Source: Rosettibacter primus (GTDB lineage Bacteria; Bacteroidota; Ignavibacteria; Ignavibacteriales; Melioribacteraceae). From it: a stretch of 64,000 nucleotides of DNA. Under the pieces are notes generated by a model that saw nothing but the letters and a program-made list of their open reading frames with translations, had not been told where the DNA came from and searched no databases. Within the stretch, counting starts at the first letter, position 1. The number at the start of each line of letters is the position of its first letter. Positions 46,653 to 55,213 of this stretch are shown here, in pieces. The stretch is from assembly GCF_036860675.1 (NCBI RefSeq), contig NZ_JAYKGK010000004.1, forward strand, positions 247,746 through 311,745. Reading direction: 5' to 3'. The position numbers and the translations under genes are program-made.

Positions 46653-46903
46653 AACCATTGCGTGGGATTTTAATTTACCTTTTATGCAGACAATAATTTT
46701 TCTAAAGTTTATAATAAGCAATTTATGGAAACGTTTTGGAAATGTTTTTATTCTATGTATTTGATTTTTTGTACTCTATTTTTCTTATCGTAAGTTTTGA
46801 TTTTTTATCATACAAAATGCAGTAAAAATTGAATTCTTTATACTGTGAGGGCATTAATTTCAATTCGATTCTTATTGGTACATAATTTTTGGAAGGAAAA
46901 ATT

Positions 46904-47146
46904 ATGAGCGTAAAAATTAAAATATATAAGTGCCGTGTAATTAATTGTTATAAGCCTGTTCACTACCAAGGCTCATATTGTCAAAATTGCATCGATAAAA
47001 TCTGTGATGACAATTATATAATCGAAATTTGTGAATATTGCAAAGACATAATTGAATTAACTCCAAAGGGGGACGATAGCTTTTTATATCTCGATAGAAT
47101 TAAAATTTCTTCCTGTTTTGCTTGCGATTTCCAAGACTTGTTTTAA
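46904..47146 (+). CDS. Cysteine-rich small protein (zinc-ribbon-like)
   Basis: An 80-residue protein. ATG 46904 is preferred with GGAAGG 7 bp upstream; a TTG 15 bp earlier is possible. It carries cysteines in pairs: C-x4-C, then YCQNC, then ICEYC, then SCFAC, the pattern of a double zinc-ribbon or treble clef. A relative is encoded at 51622-51882 with the same order of pairs. It stands 186 bp before cas1. Function unknown. Confidence 0.65.
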   Translation: MSVKIKIYKCRVINCYKPVHYQGSYCQNCIDKICDDNYIIEICEYCKDIIELTPKGDDSFLYLDRIKISSCFACDFQDLF

Positions 47147-47331
47147 AAATTTAATTAACATATTGTTAAGAGTTGGTGTAAATATTATATAGATACTAAA
47201 GTTAAAATTCATCTTTTCATCAAGACAAAAATAACTTATTCTATATTTGACAGATAGTTAATAAAAAGCTTTCAGAAATTCATTCTTTATACTAATTCAA
47301 AAAATGCTATATAAATAATTTGTAGAAAAGA

Positions 47332-48408
47332 ATGAAAAACAACATTTACATATTTTCTAATTCAGTATTAAGCAGAAAGAATAACTCGTTTTCGCTCTAC
47401 ACAATACCTGATTCTGAACCATTTCATAATATCGATATTTACGAATCTGAATATGAAAATGTAATTCTTCCTGCTGAAAAAATTGATACAAATGTTAAAC
47501 CTAAAAATATTCCTGCAGAAACAATTGAAGCATTTTATGTATTTGGAGAAGTTCGTTTCAATACTCAATTTTTCAAAATTGCAAGTATATACAAAATTCC
47601 AGTTCATATATTTAATTACTATGGCAATTATATCGGAAGTTTTCTCCCCGTCAATAACGACAACTCCGGTGAAATTCAAATTCTTCAGTATGAAGCTTAT
47701 CTCACTTATCCGAAAAGATTAAAAATTGCTAAAGTCATTCTTCAAGCTGCAGTAAGAAATATTCTTTACAATCTTAAAGCTCATCTTTACTCAGGAGCAG
47801 AATTAGAAGAAACTATAAACAATATTAGTTCGTTATTTGAACAAATTCATTTTGCAGAAACTATCTCTGAGCTTTTAGGATTCGAAGGCACTCTTAGAAA
47901 TTTATACTACTCTGCTTGGCCCAAACTAATTAAAAGAGAAAATGACTTCAATAAAAGAATTAAACAACCTCCGGTTGGAATTGTAAACTCTTTAATTTCA
48001 TTTGGTAATTCTATCCTTTATGGAGTAATACTTTCAGAAATTTATCGCACTAGACTAAATCCATTTATTGGCTTTATCCACGAAGTTGGTGACAATAAGC
48101 AACCTTTAGTTTATGATATCTCTGAGATTTTCAAGCCAATAATTGTTGATAAAGTAATCTTTCGTGTACTTAACCTAAATATGATTAATGAAAAAGATTT
48201 TCAAATTACTGACGATGGCTATTATCTCAAAGAAGAACCATGTAAAAAATTTGTTCAAGAAATTGAATCCAGACTTTCATCCGTAATTCATCATAAAAGA
48301 CTTAACAGAAAAATTTCTTATCGTTCTCTTATTCGTATGGAGTGCTATAACTTAATTAATTTCTTAACAGGAAAAATTAAAACCTATGAGCCATACAGAG
48401 CCAGTTAA
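47332..48408 (+). CDS. cas1: CRISPR integrase Cas1
   Basis: The 358-residue protein has the N-terminal beta-sandwich and the helical catalytic domain with E185 (in GFEGTLR), H250 (in GFIHEVG) and an aspartate in VYDISEIFKPIIVD that bind the catalytic metal. It inserts new spacers together with Cas2. It is overlapped by cas2. Confidence 0.95.
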   Translation: MKNNIYIFSNSVLSRKNNSFSLYTIPDSEPFHNIDIYESEYENVILPAEKIDTNVKPKNIPAETIEAFYVFGEVRFNTQFFKIASIYKIPVHIFNYYGNYIGSFLPVNNDNSGEIQILQYEAYLTYPKRLKIAKVILQAAVRNILYNLKAHLYSGAELEETINNISSLFEQIHFAETISELLGFEGTLRNLYYSAWPKLIKRENDFNKRIKQPPVGIVNSLISFGNSILYGVILSEIYRTRLNPFIGFIHEVGDNKQPLVYDISEIFKPIIVDKVIFRVLNLNMINEKDFQITDDGYYLKEEPCKKFVQEIESRLSSVIHHKRLNRKISYRSLIRMECYNLINFLTGKIKTYEPYRAS

Positions 48409-48679
48409 TAAAGTGTATTACATAGCAGTTTATGACATTGCTAACCCTAAAAGATTAAACAAAGCACTTAAAACATTTAGAAAATATATGAACTGGGTAC
48501 AAAACTCAGCTTTCGAAGGCTATTTAACTGCCAAACAATATCAAGAATTAAAAAATGAATTGCTCGAAATTATCAACAAGGATAAAGATTCTATAATTTT
48601 TTACTATGCAGAAGAACAGAAACATATTGGCAAAAAAGTTATTGGAATCGAAAAGAATGAAATTACTCAATTCTATTAA
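48386..48679 (+). CDS. cas2: CRISPR adaptation protein Cas2
   Basis: The 97-residue protein contains the VYYIAVYDIA start strand with the family aspartate, then FRKYMNWVQNSAFEGYL and FYYAEEQKHIGKKVIG. It dimerises as the scaffold for Cas1. The ATG at 48386 overlaps cas1 by 23 bp; a GTG at 48413, just after the cas1 stop, would give the more usual short N-terminus and may be the true start. Confidence 0.93.
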   Translation: MSHTEPVNKVYYIAVYDIANPKRLNKALKTFRKYMNWVQNSAFEGYLTAKQYQELKNELLEIINKDKDSIIFYYAEEQKHIGKKVIGIEKNEITQFY

Positions 48680-48688
48680 AGGGAAACT

Positions 48689-50428
48689 ATGATATTTTTA
48701 ATTGCTACAATAAATGATTTCATCCATAATTCAGGATATTTTTACTGGGGAAGCAAATACTTTAATATAATTAAACCTTATCTGCCAAATAATTTGAATT
48801 TGCTAAAATCAATTCAAACCGCATTTCTTTATTTCATTAATGCCGATAGAAAACTAAATAATGTTATTCAACTCAAAATAACTTCTGTTCAAACAGATAA
48901 CTACTCATTAAAAATATACTATGAAATCGAAAAAACATTGGATTATAAATCTTTTCAAATCAGAGAAGCTCTTAAAAAGATATTAAACCTCAAAACTATT
49001 TACGAAATCCCTTTTTGCTGCGTTTTAAATGAGATTGAATTCCTTGACAAACTTAATGATACTAGACTTATCTCAACAATATCGATGCTTGAAGAACAGA
49101 GCAACTGGCAAGAAATTTATCAACTATTGCAAAAATTTCAACCAATTGAAAACCACTTCATCTGGAACGATGCAGAACTTCTAAATAAATTTTCTTTTGC
49201 AACCGCAAAACTTTCTGAATGCTCAGAAAATCTTAAGAAAAAATTCCCCGATAAATCTGAAAGAAAAAAATTTATAAAAGAAAAAAAGTATTTCAGAGAG
49301 CTTACAATTAAATTAAGAAAACGCATAATAGAACTTGAACCAAATAATGCTGCTTACTATTCTAATCTTGCATATACTTATTACCAATCTGTAAATGAAC
49401 TTACAAAACCAAACTCAAGAAAAGATGGGGACATAATAGAAGATGCAGAAAATGCTATCAAATATATTGACCTTTCACTAAAATATAATTCCGGCAGAAT
49501 AACTGACCTTTACAGAAAAGCAATGTTAATATCAAATATTTATGGGAAGTATATATTTTTCAATAATTACTCAGATGAACAATTTCAAGAAAAACTTACT
49601 TCATATACCTATGCAATTAAAGAAGGTATTCTTAACTTTCAAAAAATAGAAGCTATTTATGAATCATTTATTAATGAAGAACAAAAAAACAGATACAAAA
49701 AAATCTACATAAAAACATTATATAATCTCGCACAAAAATTCCTAACACTTGCAAGAACAAATGTTAACCTTTATTCATTAATTTTTATCAACAAAGAAAA
49801 TTTGCTCAATGAACAAAAAGAAAAAGACACAATAAATTATCTCCAACTTGCTAATAAATATATTGACAAGTGCATTAAAGAAGACTATAATAAAAAGAAA
49901 ATTGAAACAGAAACTGAAGCTTTAGTAGAATGTAATAATTTTACAATTGCTGTTTACAAATCATATCTAAAAGGAATAATTAACCTATACCTTTATGCAA
50001 TAACCAATAATAATGAATATGAAGTAGAAGCAAAAAAATTTCTTTACATAGCCAACGAAATAAATTTCCCTTTTGAAATGCAAAATCAAAATAAGCTGTT
50101 CATTTTAGAAAAACTTGCATTACTTAGTTTAATAAAAAAGAATTATGAGCAGCCAATAAAAATGCTCGAGCCAATTTATAGAAAAAAATATAATTTCCCT
50201 GTTTATGCAGCATACACACTTGCAATTTCTTTTATATATAAAAATGAACCAAGCAAAGCAAATGAAATAATTGAAAAATACATTGAAGAATCAAATCCAC
50301 TATTTAAAATAAAATTTCAAAAACTAAGAGAATATTTACTTACAAGAGATAAGAGAATTATATATGAAACAACTAAACATGACTGGTTTGAGGAAGAAAT
50401 TGAAAGCAGTAACATTCAAAATGAATAA
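48689..50428 (+). CDS. TPR-like helical-repeat protein following cas2
   Basis: A 579-residue soluble protein, 9 bp after cas2 and clearly cotranscribed. The first 200 residues are mixed alpha/beta (FLIATINDFIHNSGYFYWG..). The rest is helix pairs of TPR character (ELEPNNAAYYSNLAYTYYQSV near 230, AENAIKYIDLSLKYNSG near 270, QPIKMLEPIYRKKY near 495). No protease or nuclease motif is evident. I do not recognise it as a described Cas protein. It could bridge partners in adaptation or regulate the locus. Confidence 0.75.
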   Translation: MIFLIATINDFIHNSGYFYWGSKYFNIIKPYLPNNLNLLKSIQTAFLYFINADRKLNNVIQLKITSVQTDNYSLKIYYEIEKTLDYKSFQIREALKKILNLKTIYEIPFCCVLNEIEFLDKLNDTRLISTISMLEEQSNWQEIYQLLQKFQPIENHFIWNDAELLNKFSFATAKLSECSENLKKKFPDKSERKKFIKEKKYFRELTIKLRKRIIELEPNNAAYYSNLAYTYYQSVNELTKPNSRKDGDIIEDAENAIKYIDLSLKYNSGRITDLYRKAMLISNIYGKYIFFNNYSDEQFQEKLTSYTYAIKEGILNFQKIEAIYESFINEEQKNRYKKIYIKTLYNLAQKFLTLARTNVNLYSLIFINKENLLNEQKEKDTINYLQLANKYIDKCIKEDYNKKKIETETEALVECNNFTIAVYKSYLKGIINLYLYAITNNNEYEVEAKKFLYIANEINFPFEMQNQNKLFILEKLALLSLIKKNYEQPIKMLEPIYRKKYNFPVYAAYTLAISFIYKNEPSKANEIIEKYIEESNPLFKIKFQKLREYLLTRDKRIIYETTKHDWFEEEIESSNIQNE

Positions 50429-50959
50429 ATAAAAATTACTAAGCATTGATAATGTTCATAAAACTAATCAAAAAAAAATAACCATTAATAAAATGCGCAT
50501 ATGTATTATAATGAAATTAAGATTAGAGACTTATGAAAAATTCGATGCGTCATCCCTGTGTAAACCTGTCTTAACATGGAAACAGAAATTCATTAATTAT
50601 TAAGTAGATACCTGTTTTTAACTAAACTCAAACCTCCCAGCATTTTTAAAGAAAAATAGGTTTGAGAAAAAAATTTCAGGGGTGTATTTAACGCATAATT
50701 TTGTGCTAAAAAGATATTTTTTAAATCGAACCCCTTAAACTTGAACAATTATCCCGACTTCATATTTAAAATTATAGAGAAAATTATAAATACATTTTAC
50801 ACTATTTTTGTCTCACTAATTCATTCCAAAATAATTATTCAATAAATCTATATTCACATTTTATTCCTTGCAGAAAAGAATTTTATAAATCTCACATAAT
50901 ATTTTGAAATTATTTTTTTATTCATCTCTAATCCAATAGTAACTAATAAATTATTCAAT
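50429..50959. other. Structured intergenic region after the adaptation genes (no CRISPR array)
   Basis: This is where an array would be expected, yet no repeat recurs. Two inverted repeats stand out: CTCAAACCT/AGGTTTGAG (50627-50666, with an inner T5/A5 pairing) and AGGGGT/ACCCCT (50678-50735) enclosing TTTAA/TTAAA. GTAAACCTGTC...GGAAAC near 50560-50583 occurs once. No gene. Confidence 0.5.
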
Positions 50960-51214
50960 ATGGAAGAATTAACCGAAATAACATCGTATGAAATAGAATT
51001 TTCAATTAATCACGATTCTAAATACAATTATTATGTTACTGTAGAAGGAATAGATTCTGCTAATAATCAAAAAACTGTAAAATATGGCTGTAAAAATATC
51101 TATGAGGTTCTATATTTAATTCTTTATAAAAAACAATTTACTTTTGTAAAACTTATAGAAAATTATAATTCACTCTATGGTACAGATATCTCCATCGAAA
51201 TAATTGAATTATAA
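50960..51214 (+). CDS. Small hypothetical protein
   Basis: An 84-residue, acidic, soluble protein, mostly beta then helix (EIEFSINHDSKYNYYVTVEG, then the NIYEVLYLILYKKQ helix). No family recognised. It stands 13-25 bp before the next small gene, as if they form a pair. There is no clear ribosome-binding site. Confidence 0.5.
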   Translation: MEELTEITSYEIEFSINHDSKYNYYVTVEGIDSANNQKTVKYGCKNIYEVLYLILYKKQFTFVKLIENYNSLYGTDISIEIIEL

Positions 51215-51238
51215 TCCAATGAACAAATGGGGACAATT

Positions 51239-51583
51239 ATGTTGAAGGACGAAAGAATTTCAAGATTATGGGTATCAATTAATGACGATGCCGCATTATA
51301 TAAATACAGTATTGCTTACTTATTTCATGAAGATGAATCTAATAAAGTGTTATTAGAAACTTATCCAATAGATCTTTTAATTAATTTTGATGATGATCCT
51401 GAAATAGTAAAAATGAAAATTTATAATTACTGCAGAACAAAATATGTTGGATGCGATGATATTTATGATTTATTCTCAATGTTAGCTGGACCCGATATCG
51501 ATATGTCAAAATTTATCTTCTACTATTTTGAGACTAATATAGAAGAAATAGCAGAAATTGATGATCCGTATTCTTTACTTTAA
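51239..51583 (+). CDS. Small acidic hypothetical protein
   Basis: A 114-residue protein rich in D and E (INFDDDPEIVKMKIYNYC, DDPYSLL). ATG 51239 is preferred because GGGGA lies 5-6 bp before it; ATG 51227 would add four residues. No family recognised. Paired with the previous small gene. Confidence 0.5.
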   Translation: MLKDERISRLWVSINDDAALYKYSIAYLFHEDESNKVLLETYPIDLLINFDDDPEIVKMKIYNYCRTKYVGCDDIYDLFSMLAGPDIDMSKFIFYYFETNIEEIAEIDDPYSLL

Positions 51584-51621
51584 CAATTGACAAAATTATA
51601 AAAGCAATTTCGAGTTAAACA

Positions 51622-51882
51622 ATGAAATGCGAAGTAAAATATTGTAATCGCGAAGCATCAAAGGATAGTCCTTATTGTTATATATGTCATATTAAAATGA
51701 ATAATCCAGACAAGTATGCAGCAATTTACTGTAAGTCATGTCATAAAATAATTAGGATAGTTAAAAAAGTAAGAGCAGAACAAAAATCATATTATGAAGG
51801 ATACTGTCTTGAATGTAAAAGTGACTTAATTGACAAAAAAGTTTCTTGGATAATATATTGTAATTATAAGCAGACATATTAA
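51622..51882 (+). CDS. Cysteine-rich small protein (relative of 46904-47146)
   Basis: An 86-residue protein with C-x4-C, YCYIC, YCKSC and YCLEC pairs in the same order and similar spacing as the protein at 46904. Shared short strings (YC..C then CKSCHKII versus CEYCKDII) support common descent. It ends in a 4-bp overlap with the convergent coaE gene, marking the right edge of the island. Confidence 0.65.
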   Translation: MKCEVKYCNREASKDSPYCYICHIKMNNPDKYAAIYCKSCHKIIRIVKKVRAEQKSYYEGYCLECKSDLIDKKVSWIIYCNYKQTY

Positions 51883-52478
51883 ATTGATTTTATTAATTGC
51901 ATCACAAAATTAAGTCTGTTTTTCAATTCTTCAATATTGCTGTTATTTTCAATAACAAAATCCACCCAATCTTTTTTCTTTTCATCCGGAATTTGAAATT
52001 GCATTCGTTGACGAACTTTTTCTTCTGTTACTTTATCCCTTTCCATTACTCTTTTGATTCTTGATTGTTCATCACTGTAAATTAAAATGACATAATCAAA
52101 ATATTTCTGAATCTTAGCTTCATAAATTAATGGCGATTCAATAAAAACTATATCTGATTTTTGAAATTCTTTTTTTGCTTGTTCTAAATTTTTTTTGATT
52201 GTAAATGGATGAACAATTGAATTTATTTTTTCCACATTTTCTTTTGATGAAAAAACTTTTTCAGCTAAATATTTTGTATTAAGTTTTCCATTACTATATG
52301 CTTCTTCCCCGAAAGTTTCAATAATTTTTTTCTTAACCTCGTTATTGTTTTGCATAATTTCTTTTGCCACTAAATCAGATTTTAGAACACAGTAACCCAT
52401 AGATTCTAAAATAGAACTTACAATCGATTTACCCGCCCCAATTCCACCTGTTATACCAATTAATAATTTCTTTTTCAT
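51879..52478 (-). CDS. coaE: Dephospho-CoA kinase
   Basis: The 199-residue protein has the P-loop GITGGIGAGKS, then SLESMGYCVLKSD-like residues, FIESPLIYEA and RVMERD, which define CoaE. It phosphorylates dephospho-CoA in the last step of CoA synthesis. The Met at 52478 (MKKKLLIGIT) is chosen; an in-frame upstream Met (52508) would add ten residues not seen in the family. Confidence 0.93.
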   Translation of the reverse strand: MKKKLLIGITGGIGAGKSIVSSILESMGYCVLKSDLVAKEIMQNNNEVKKKIIETFGEEAYSNGKLNTKYLAEKVFSSKENVEKINSIVHPFTIKKNLEQAKKEFQKSDIVFIESPLIYEAKIQKYFDYVILIYSDEQSRIKRVMERDKVTEEKVRQRMQFQIPDEKKKDWVDFVIENNSNIEELKNRLNFVMQLIKSI

Positions 52479-52703
52479 TTTATTAAAACTGTTTTTGAAT
52501 ATTGCCAAAATTATCTGATAAAATTTTTTAATATGAGTGATAATATTTTTATTTCAAAAACAAAATTATTAAGAAATTCTTTAATAAGTCCTGATAAAAA
52601 GTCTTATAAACTATATCAATAATTTTCAATTATCATTCTGAATTTAATTTTTATATTGATCGCTTTGCTCAGTATAACAGTTCATAATACAAATCTCAAA
52701 AAA

Positions 52704-52763
52704 AAGACTGTGCTTAATCACATATATTCAATTAGAATAAAATGAGTGATTAAACACAGTCTT
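52704..52763 (-). terminator. Rho-independent terminator after rny
   Basis: AAGACTGTGtTTAATCAC pairs with GTGATTAAgCACAGTCTT (one mismatch), with a 24-nt loop, followed on the minus strand by eight T. It starts 6 bp past the rny stop. The rest of the coaE-rny gap shows nothing. Confidence 0.85.
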
Positions 52764-52768
52764 AAAAT

Positions 52769-54337
52769 TTATTTTGCGTAAGCAATTTTTCTTACTTCAC
52801 GAATAACCGTTACTTTAATCTGTCCAGGATATTCCATTTCTTCCTGAATTTTTTGTGCAATTTCATAAGACAATCTATCAGCAAGATTATCATCAACTCT
52901 GTCGGGTTCAACAACTACACGTACTTCTCTACCAGCCTGAATAGCATAGGTCTTAGCTACACCTTCAAAAGATTTTGCAAGAGCTTCAAGATTTTCAAGG
53001 CGTTTGACATAACTTTCGAGTGGTTCTCTTCTTGCACCTGGGCGAGCACCGCTTATTGCATCTGCAGCCTGAACAAGTGCAGCAATTGGATGTTCCATTT
53101 CAATATCTTCATGGTGACTGCCAACAGCATTAACAACTATCGGATGTTCATTATATTTTTTTGTTAATTCATATCCAAGCAAAGCATGAGGTCCTTCAAC
53201 ATCACGGTCTATAGTTTTTCCAATATCATGCAGCAATCCAGCACGTTTAGCAAGATTAACATCAAAACCAAGTTCTGCTGCCATAATACCTGTTAAATAA
53301 GCAACTTCAATGCTGTGTTGTAAAAGATTCTGTCCATAACTGGAACGATATTTCATTTTGCCAATATGTTTTACGAGTTCTGGATGAACTCCATGTAAAC
53401 CAAGTTGAATTAGTGTGTTTTCTCCTTCTCGTTGAATTTCTTCGTCGAGTTCCTGTTCTACCTTTGCAACTACTTCTTCAATTCTTGCTGGATGGATTCT
53501 TCCATCGGCAATTAAGCGTTCGAGAGCAATACGAGCAACTTCTCTTCTAAACTGGTCAAATGCAGAAAGAATAACAGCTTCAGGTGTATCGTCCACAATA
53601 ACATCAACCCCTGTTGCTGCTTCGAAGGCACGAATATTTCTGCCTTCTCTTCCAATTATTCTTCCTTTCATTTCATCATTTTGTATTTGAACAACTGAAA
53701 CAGTTGTTTCAACAGAATGGTCAACAGCAGTTCTCTGAATAGCCTGCACAATAATTTTTTGAGCTTCTTTTTTCGCCTCGAGTTTAGCCTGCTCGCGTAT
53801 TTCTTTAATCATCTGAGAAGCATCTGATTTTGCCTGATTAATCATATTTTCCATAAGCATTTTTTTTGCTTCTTCAGATGTTAAACCTGCTGTCTTTTCA
53901 AGCCGCAGATTTTGTTCTTCAATTAATTTTTCTAATTCAAGATTTTTTCTTTCGATTTCCTCTTTTTGAAGCTGAAGTTGTTTTTCGAGTTCTTTAAGAG
54001 ATTTTTCTTTTTGAACTACAACATCATATTTTTTCTCAAGATTATCTTCTCTTGTTTCAAGCTGTTTTTCATAAGCCTGAAGTTTTTGTCGTTTTGTATT
54101 TACTTCATTATCGAACTCTTGTTTTTTCTTAAGCCATTCATCTTTAACTTCGAGAAGTTTTTCTCTTTTTATATGTTTAGCTTCTTTTTCAGCTTCTTCA
54201 ATAATTTTCTGAGCTTTTTCTTTTGCAACAGCTATATTATTCCTGCCGATCTTAGTATTAATCAACCAACCCAGCAAGAAAGATATTACAGCAGTTACAG
54301 AGGTAATAATAAGAACCAAGTACATTTCCAACTGCAT
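52769..54337 (-). CDS. rny: Ribonuclease Y
   Basis: The 522-residue membrane-anchored endoribonuclease starts MQLEMYLVLIITS with one N-terminal span (about 5-25), then a long coiled coil (about 30-200) and a KH domain with GRIIGREGRNIR near residue 225. The HD domain has LLHDIGKTID near 355, and the protein ends RKIAYAK. It begins mRNA decay. A GGAGG site 8 bp before 54337 fixes this start; the longer open frame beyond it runs into the 6S RNA gene and is not coding. Confidence 0.96.
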   Translation of the reverse strand: MQLEMYLVLIITSVTAVISFLLGWLINTKIGRNNIAVAKEKAQKIIEEAEKEAKHIKREKLLEVKDEWLKKKQEFDNEVNTKRQKLQAYEKQLETREDNLEKKYDVVVQKEKSLKELEKQLQLQKEEIERKNLELEKLIEEQNLRLEKTAGLTSEEAKKMLMENMINQAKSDASQMIKEIREQAKLEAKKEAQKIIVQAIQRTAVDHSVETTVSVVQIQNDEMKGRIIGREGRNIRAFEAATGVDVIVDDTPEAVILSAFDQFRREVARIALERLIADGRIHPARIEEVVAKVEQELDEEIQREGENTLIQLGLHGVHPELVKHIGKMKYRSSYGQNLLQHSIEVAYLTGIMAAELGFDVNLAKRAGLLHDIGKTIDRDVEGPHALLGYELTKKYNEHPIVVNAVGSHHEDIEMEHPIAALVQAADAISGARPGARREPLESYVKRLENLEALAKSFEGVAKTYAIQAGREVRVVVEPDRVDDNLADRLSYEIAQKIQEEMEYPGQIKVTVIREVRKIAYAK

Positions 54338-54370
54338 ATATCCTCCATTATAAGAAAATTTATAATGCAA

Positions 54371-54557
54371 CTGCCGGCCGTTTATATAAAAAGAACCCTT
54401 CTTATACAATGTGGGAAATTGCCCGACGCTTTTTACTTCCACTGCCCCCGTTAAAACGGGAGACCGCCAAAAAGGCGGTTGAGGCCTGTAATACACGCCG
54501 TGAGCCAATAACCCTATAGTTTATTATTGTTAGTTCTTTTATAAATTGGGCCGGCAG
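54371..54557 (-). ncRNA. ssrS: 6S RNA
   Basis: On the minus strand CTGCCGGCC (54557-54549) pairs with GGCCGGCAG (54379-54371), closing a 187-nt unit, the usual 6S length. Two G/C-rich hairpins (CCGCC..GGCGG and CCCGTTTTAACGGG) form the apical arm, and A/T-rich inner segments form the large asymmetric bubble that mimics an open promoter. It lies between zapA and rny, and linkage of 6S to zapA is well known from Proteobacteria. It would hold the housekeeping RNA polymerase in stationary phase. The call rests on fold, length and synteny rather than a covariance search. Confidence 0.8.
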
Positions 54558-54568
54558 TGCAGAAACTT

Positions 54569-54868
54569 TTATGATGGAGAGGACATAAATTTGGACTCAC
54601 TCAAAAGAAGCTTAATTTTCTTTACTTTATCTGTTGCCTGTATGCTGAATTCCCTAAATTTATTCTTTTCCATAAATAAATCGTATGCAATATTTAATGC
54701 TGCTATTATTGCAATTGTATCTTTAGGTTGATCCGGTAATTCTTCTTTTGTTTCTTCCATAATACTATTTACATATTCTGCCAATTCAGCTGCAATTTCT
54801 TGATTCTCTACCAGCAACGAATATTCTTTATCAAATATTTTTACTTTAAGCTTCTTTTTTTCGCCCAT
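54569..54868 (-). CDS. zapA: Cell division protein ZapA
   Basis: A 99-residue protein with the ZapA plan: an N-terminal beta part (LKVKIFDKEYSLLVENQEIA, then AEYVNSIM), DTIAIIAALNIAYDLF, and a C-terminal coiled coil. It bundles FtsZ filaments. It is directly upstream of the 6S RNA gene and downstream of a small coiled-coil gene. Confidence 0.9.
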   Translation of the reverse strand: MGEKKKLKVKIFDKEYSLLVENQEIAAELAEYVNSIMEETKEELPDQPKDTIAIIAALNIAYDLFMEKNKFREFSIQATDKVKKIKLLLSESKFMSSPS

Positions 54869-54898
54869 TTTATATCTCTTCCATCATCACACAATATT

Positions 54899-55213
54899 TT
54901 AAGAACGCAAATGATAGTCAATCCTGGCTATCAATTCGCTTATTTTGTTCTTTAATGCTTCTCTTTCTTCTGCATTAAATCTTTCTACTCCAAACAAATT
55001 TTCTTCGTTGAACATTGACTTTGAAATTTTTGATTCAATTTCTGATAAACGCTTTTTTAATGTTTCATTTTCTTTTTCTAATTGATTAATTCTGTTGCTT
55101 AAAGCCTCATTGGCTTCAATCAACTCTGCACCTTTTTGGATAAAATAATAAATTTCTTTTTCAAGAGAACTTAGTTCTTCTAAAAACATATCATATTTTG
55201 AAAGTTCTGCCAC
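54899..55213 (-). CDS. Coiled-coil protein of the zapA cluster
   Basis: A 104-residue, mostly helical protein with heptads at about 10-75 (LEKEIYYFIQKGAELIEANEAL and following). It starts on the last bases of pheT (1-bp overlap of stop and start) and precedes zapA by 30 bp. It may be a ZapB-like division factor, but only the coiled-coil character supports that. Confidence 0.65.
   Translation of the reverse strand: MAELSKYDMFLEELSSLEKEIYYFIQKGAELIEANEALSNRINQLEKENETLKKRLSEIESKISKSMFNEENLFGVERFNAEEREALKNKISELIARIDYHLRS

Noticed and set aside
50540..50600. Single CRISPR-repeat-like string ending in GGAAAC
   Set aside because: Occurs once; no second copy or spacer spacing.
54338..54508. 57-codon N-terminal extension of RNase Y
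   Set aside because: It reads through the 6S RNA gene; a strong GGAGG and the membrane-span N-terminus place the start at 54337.
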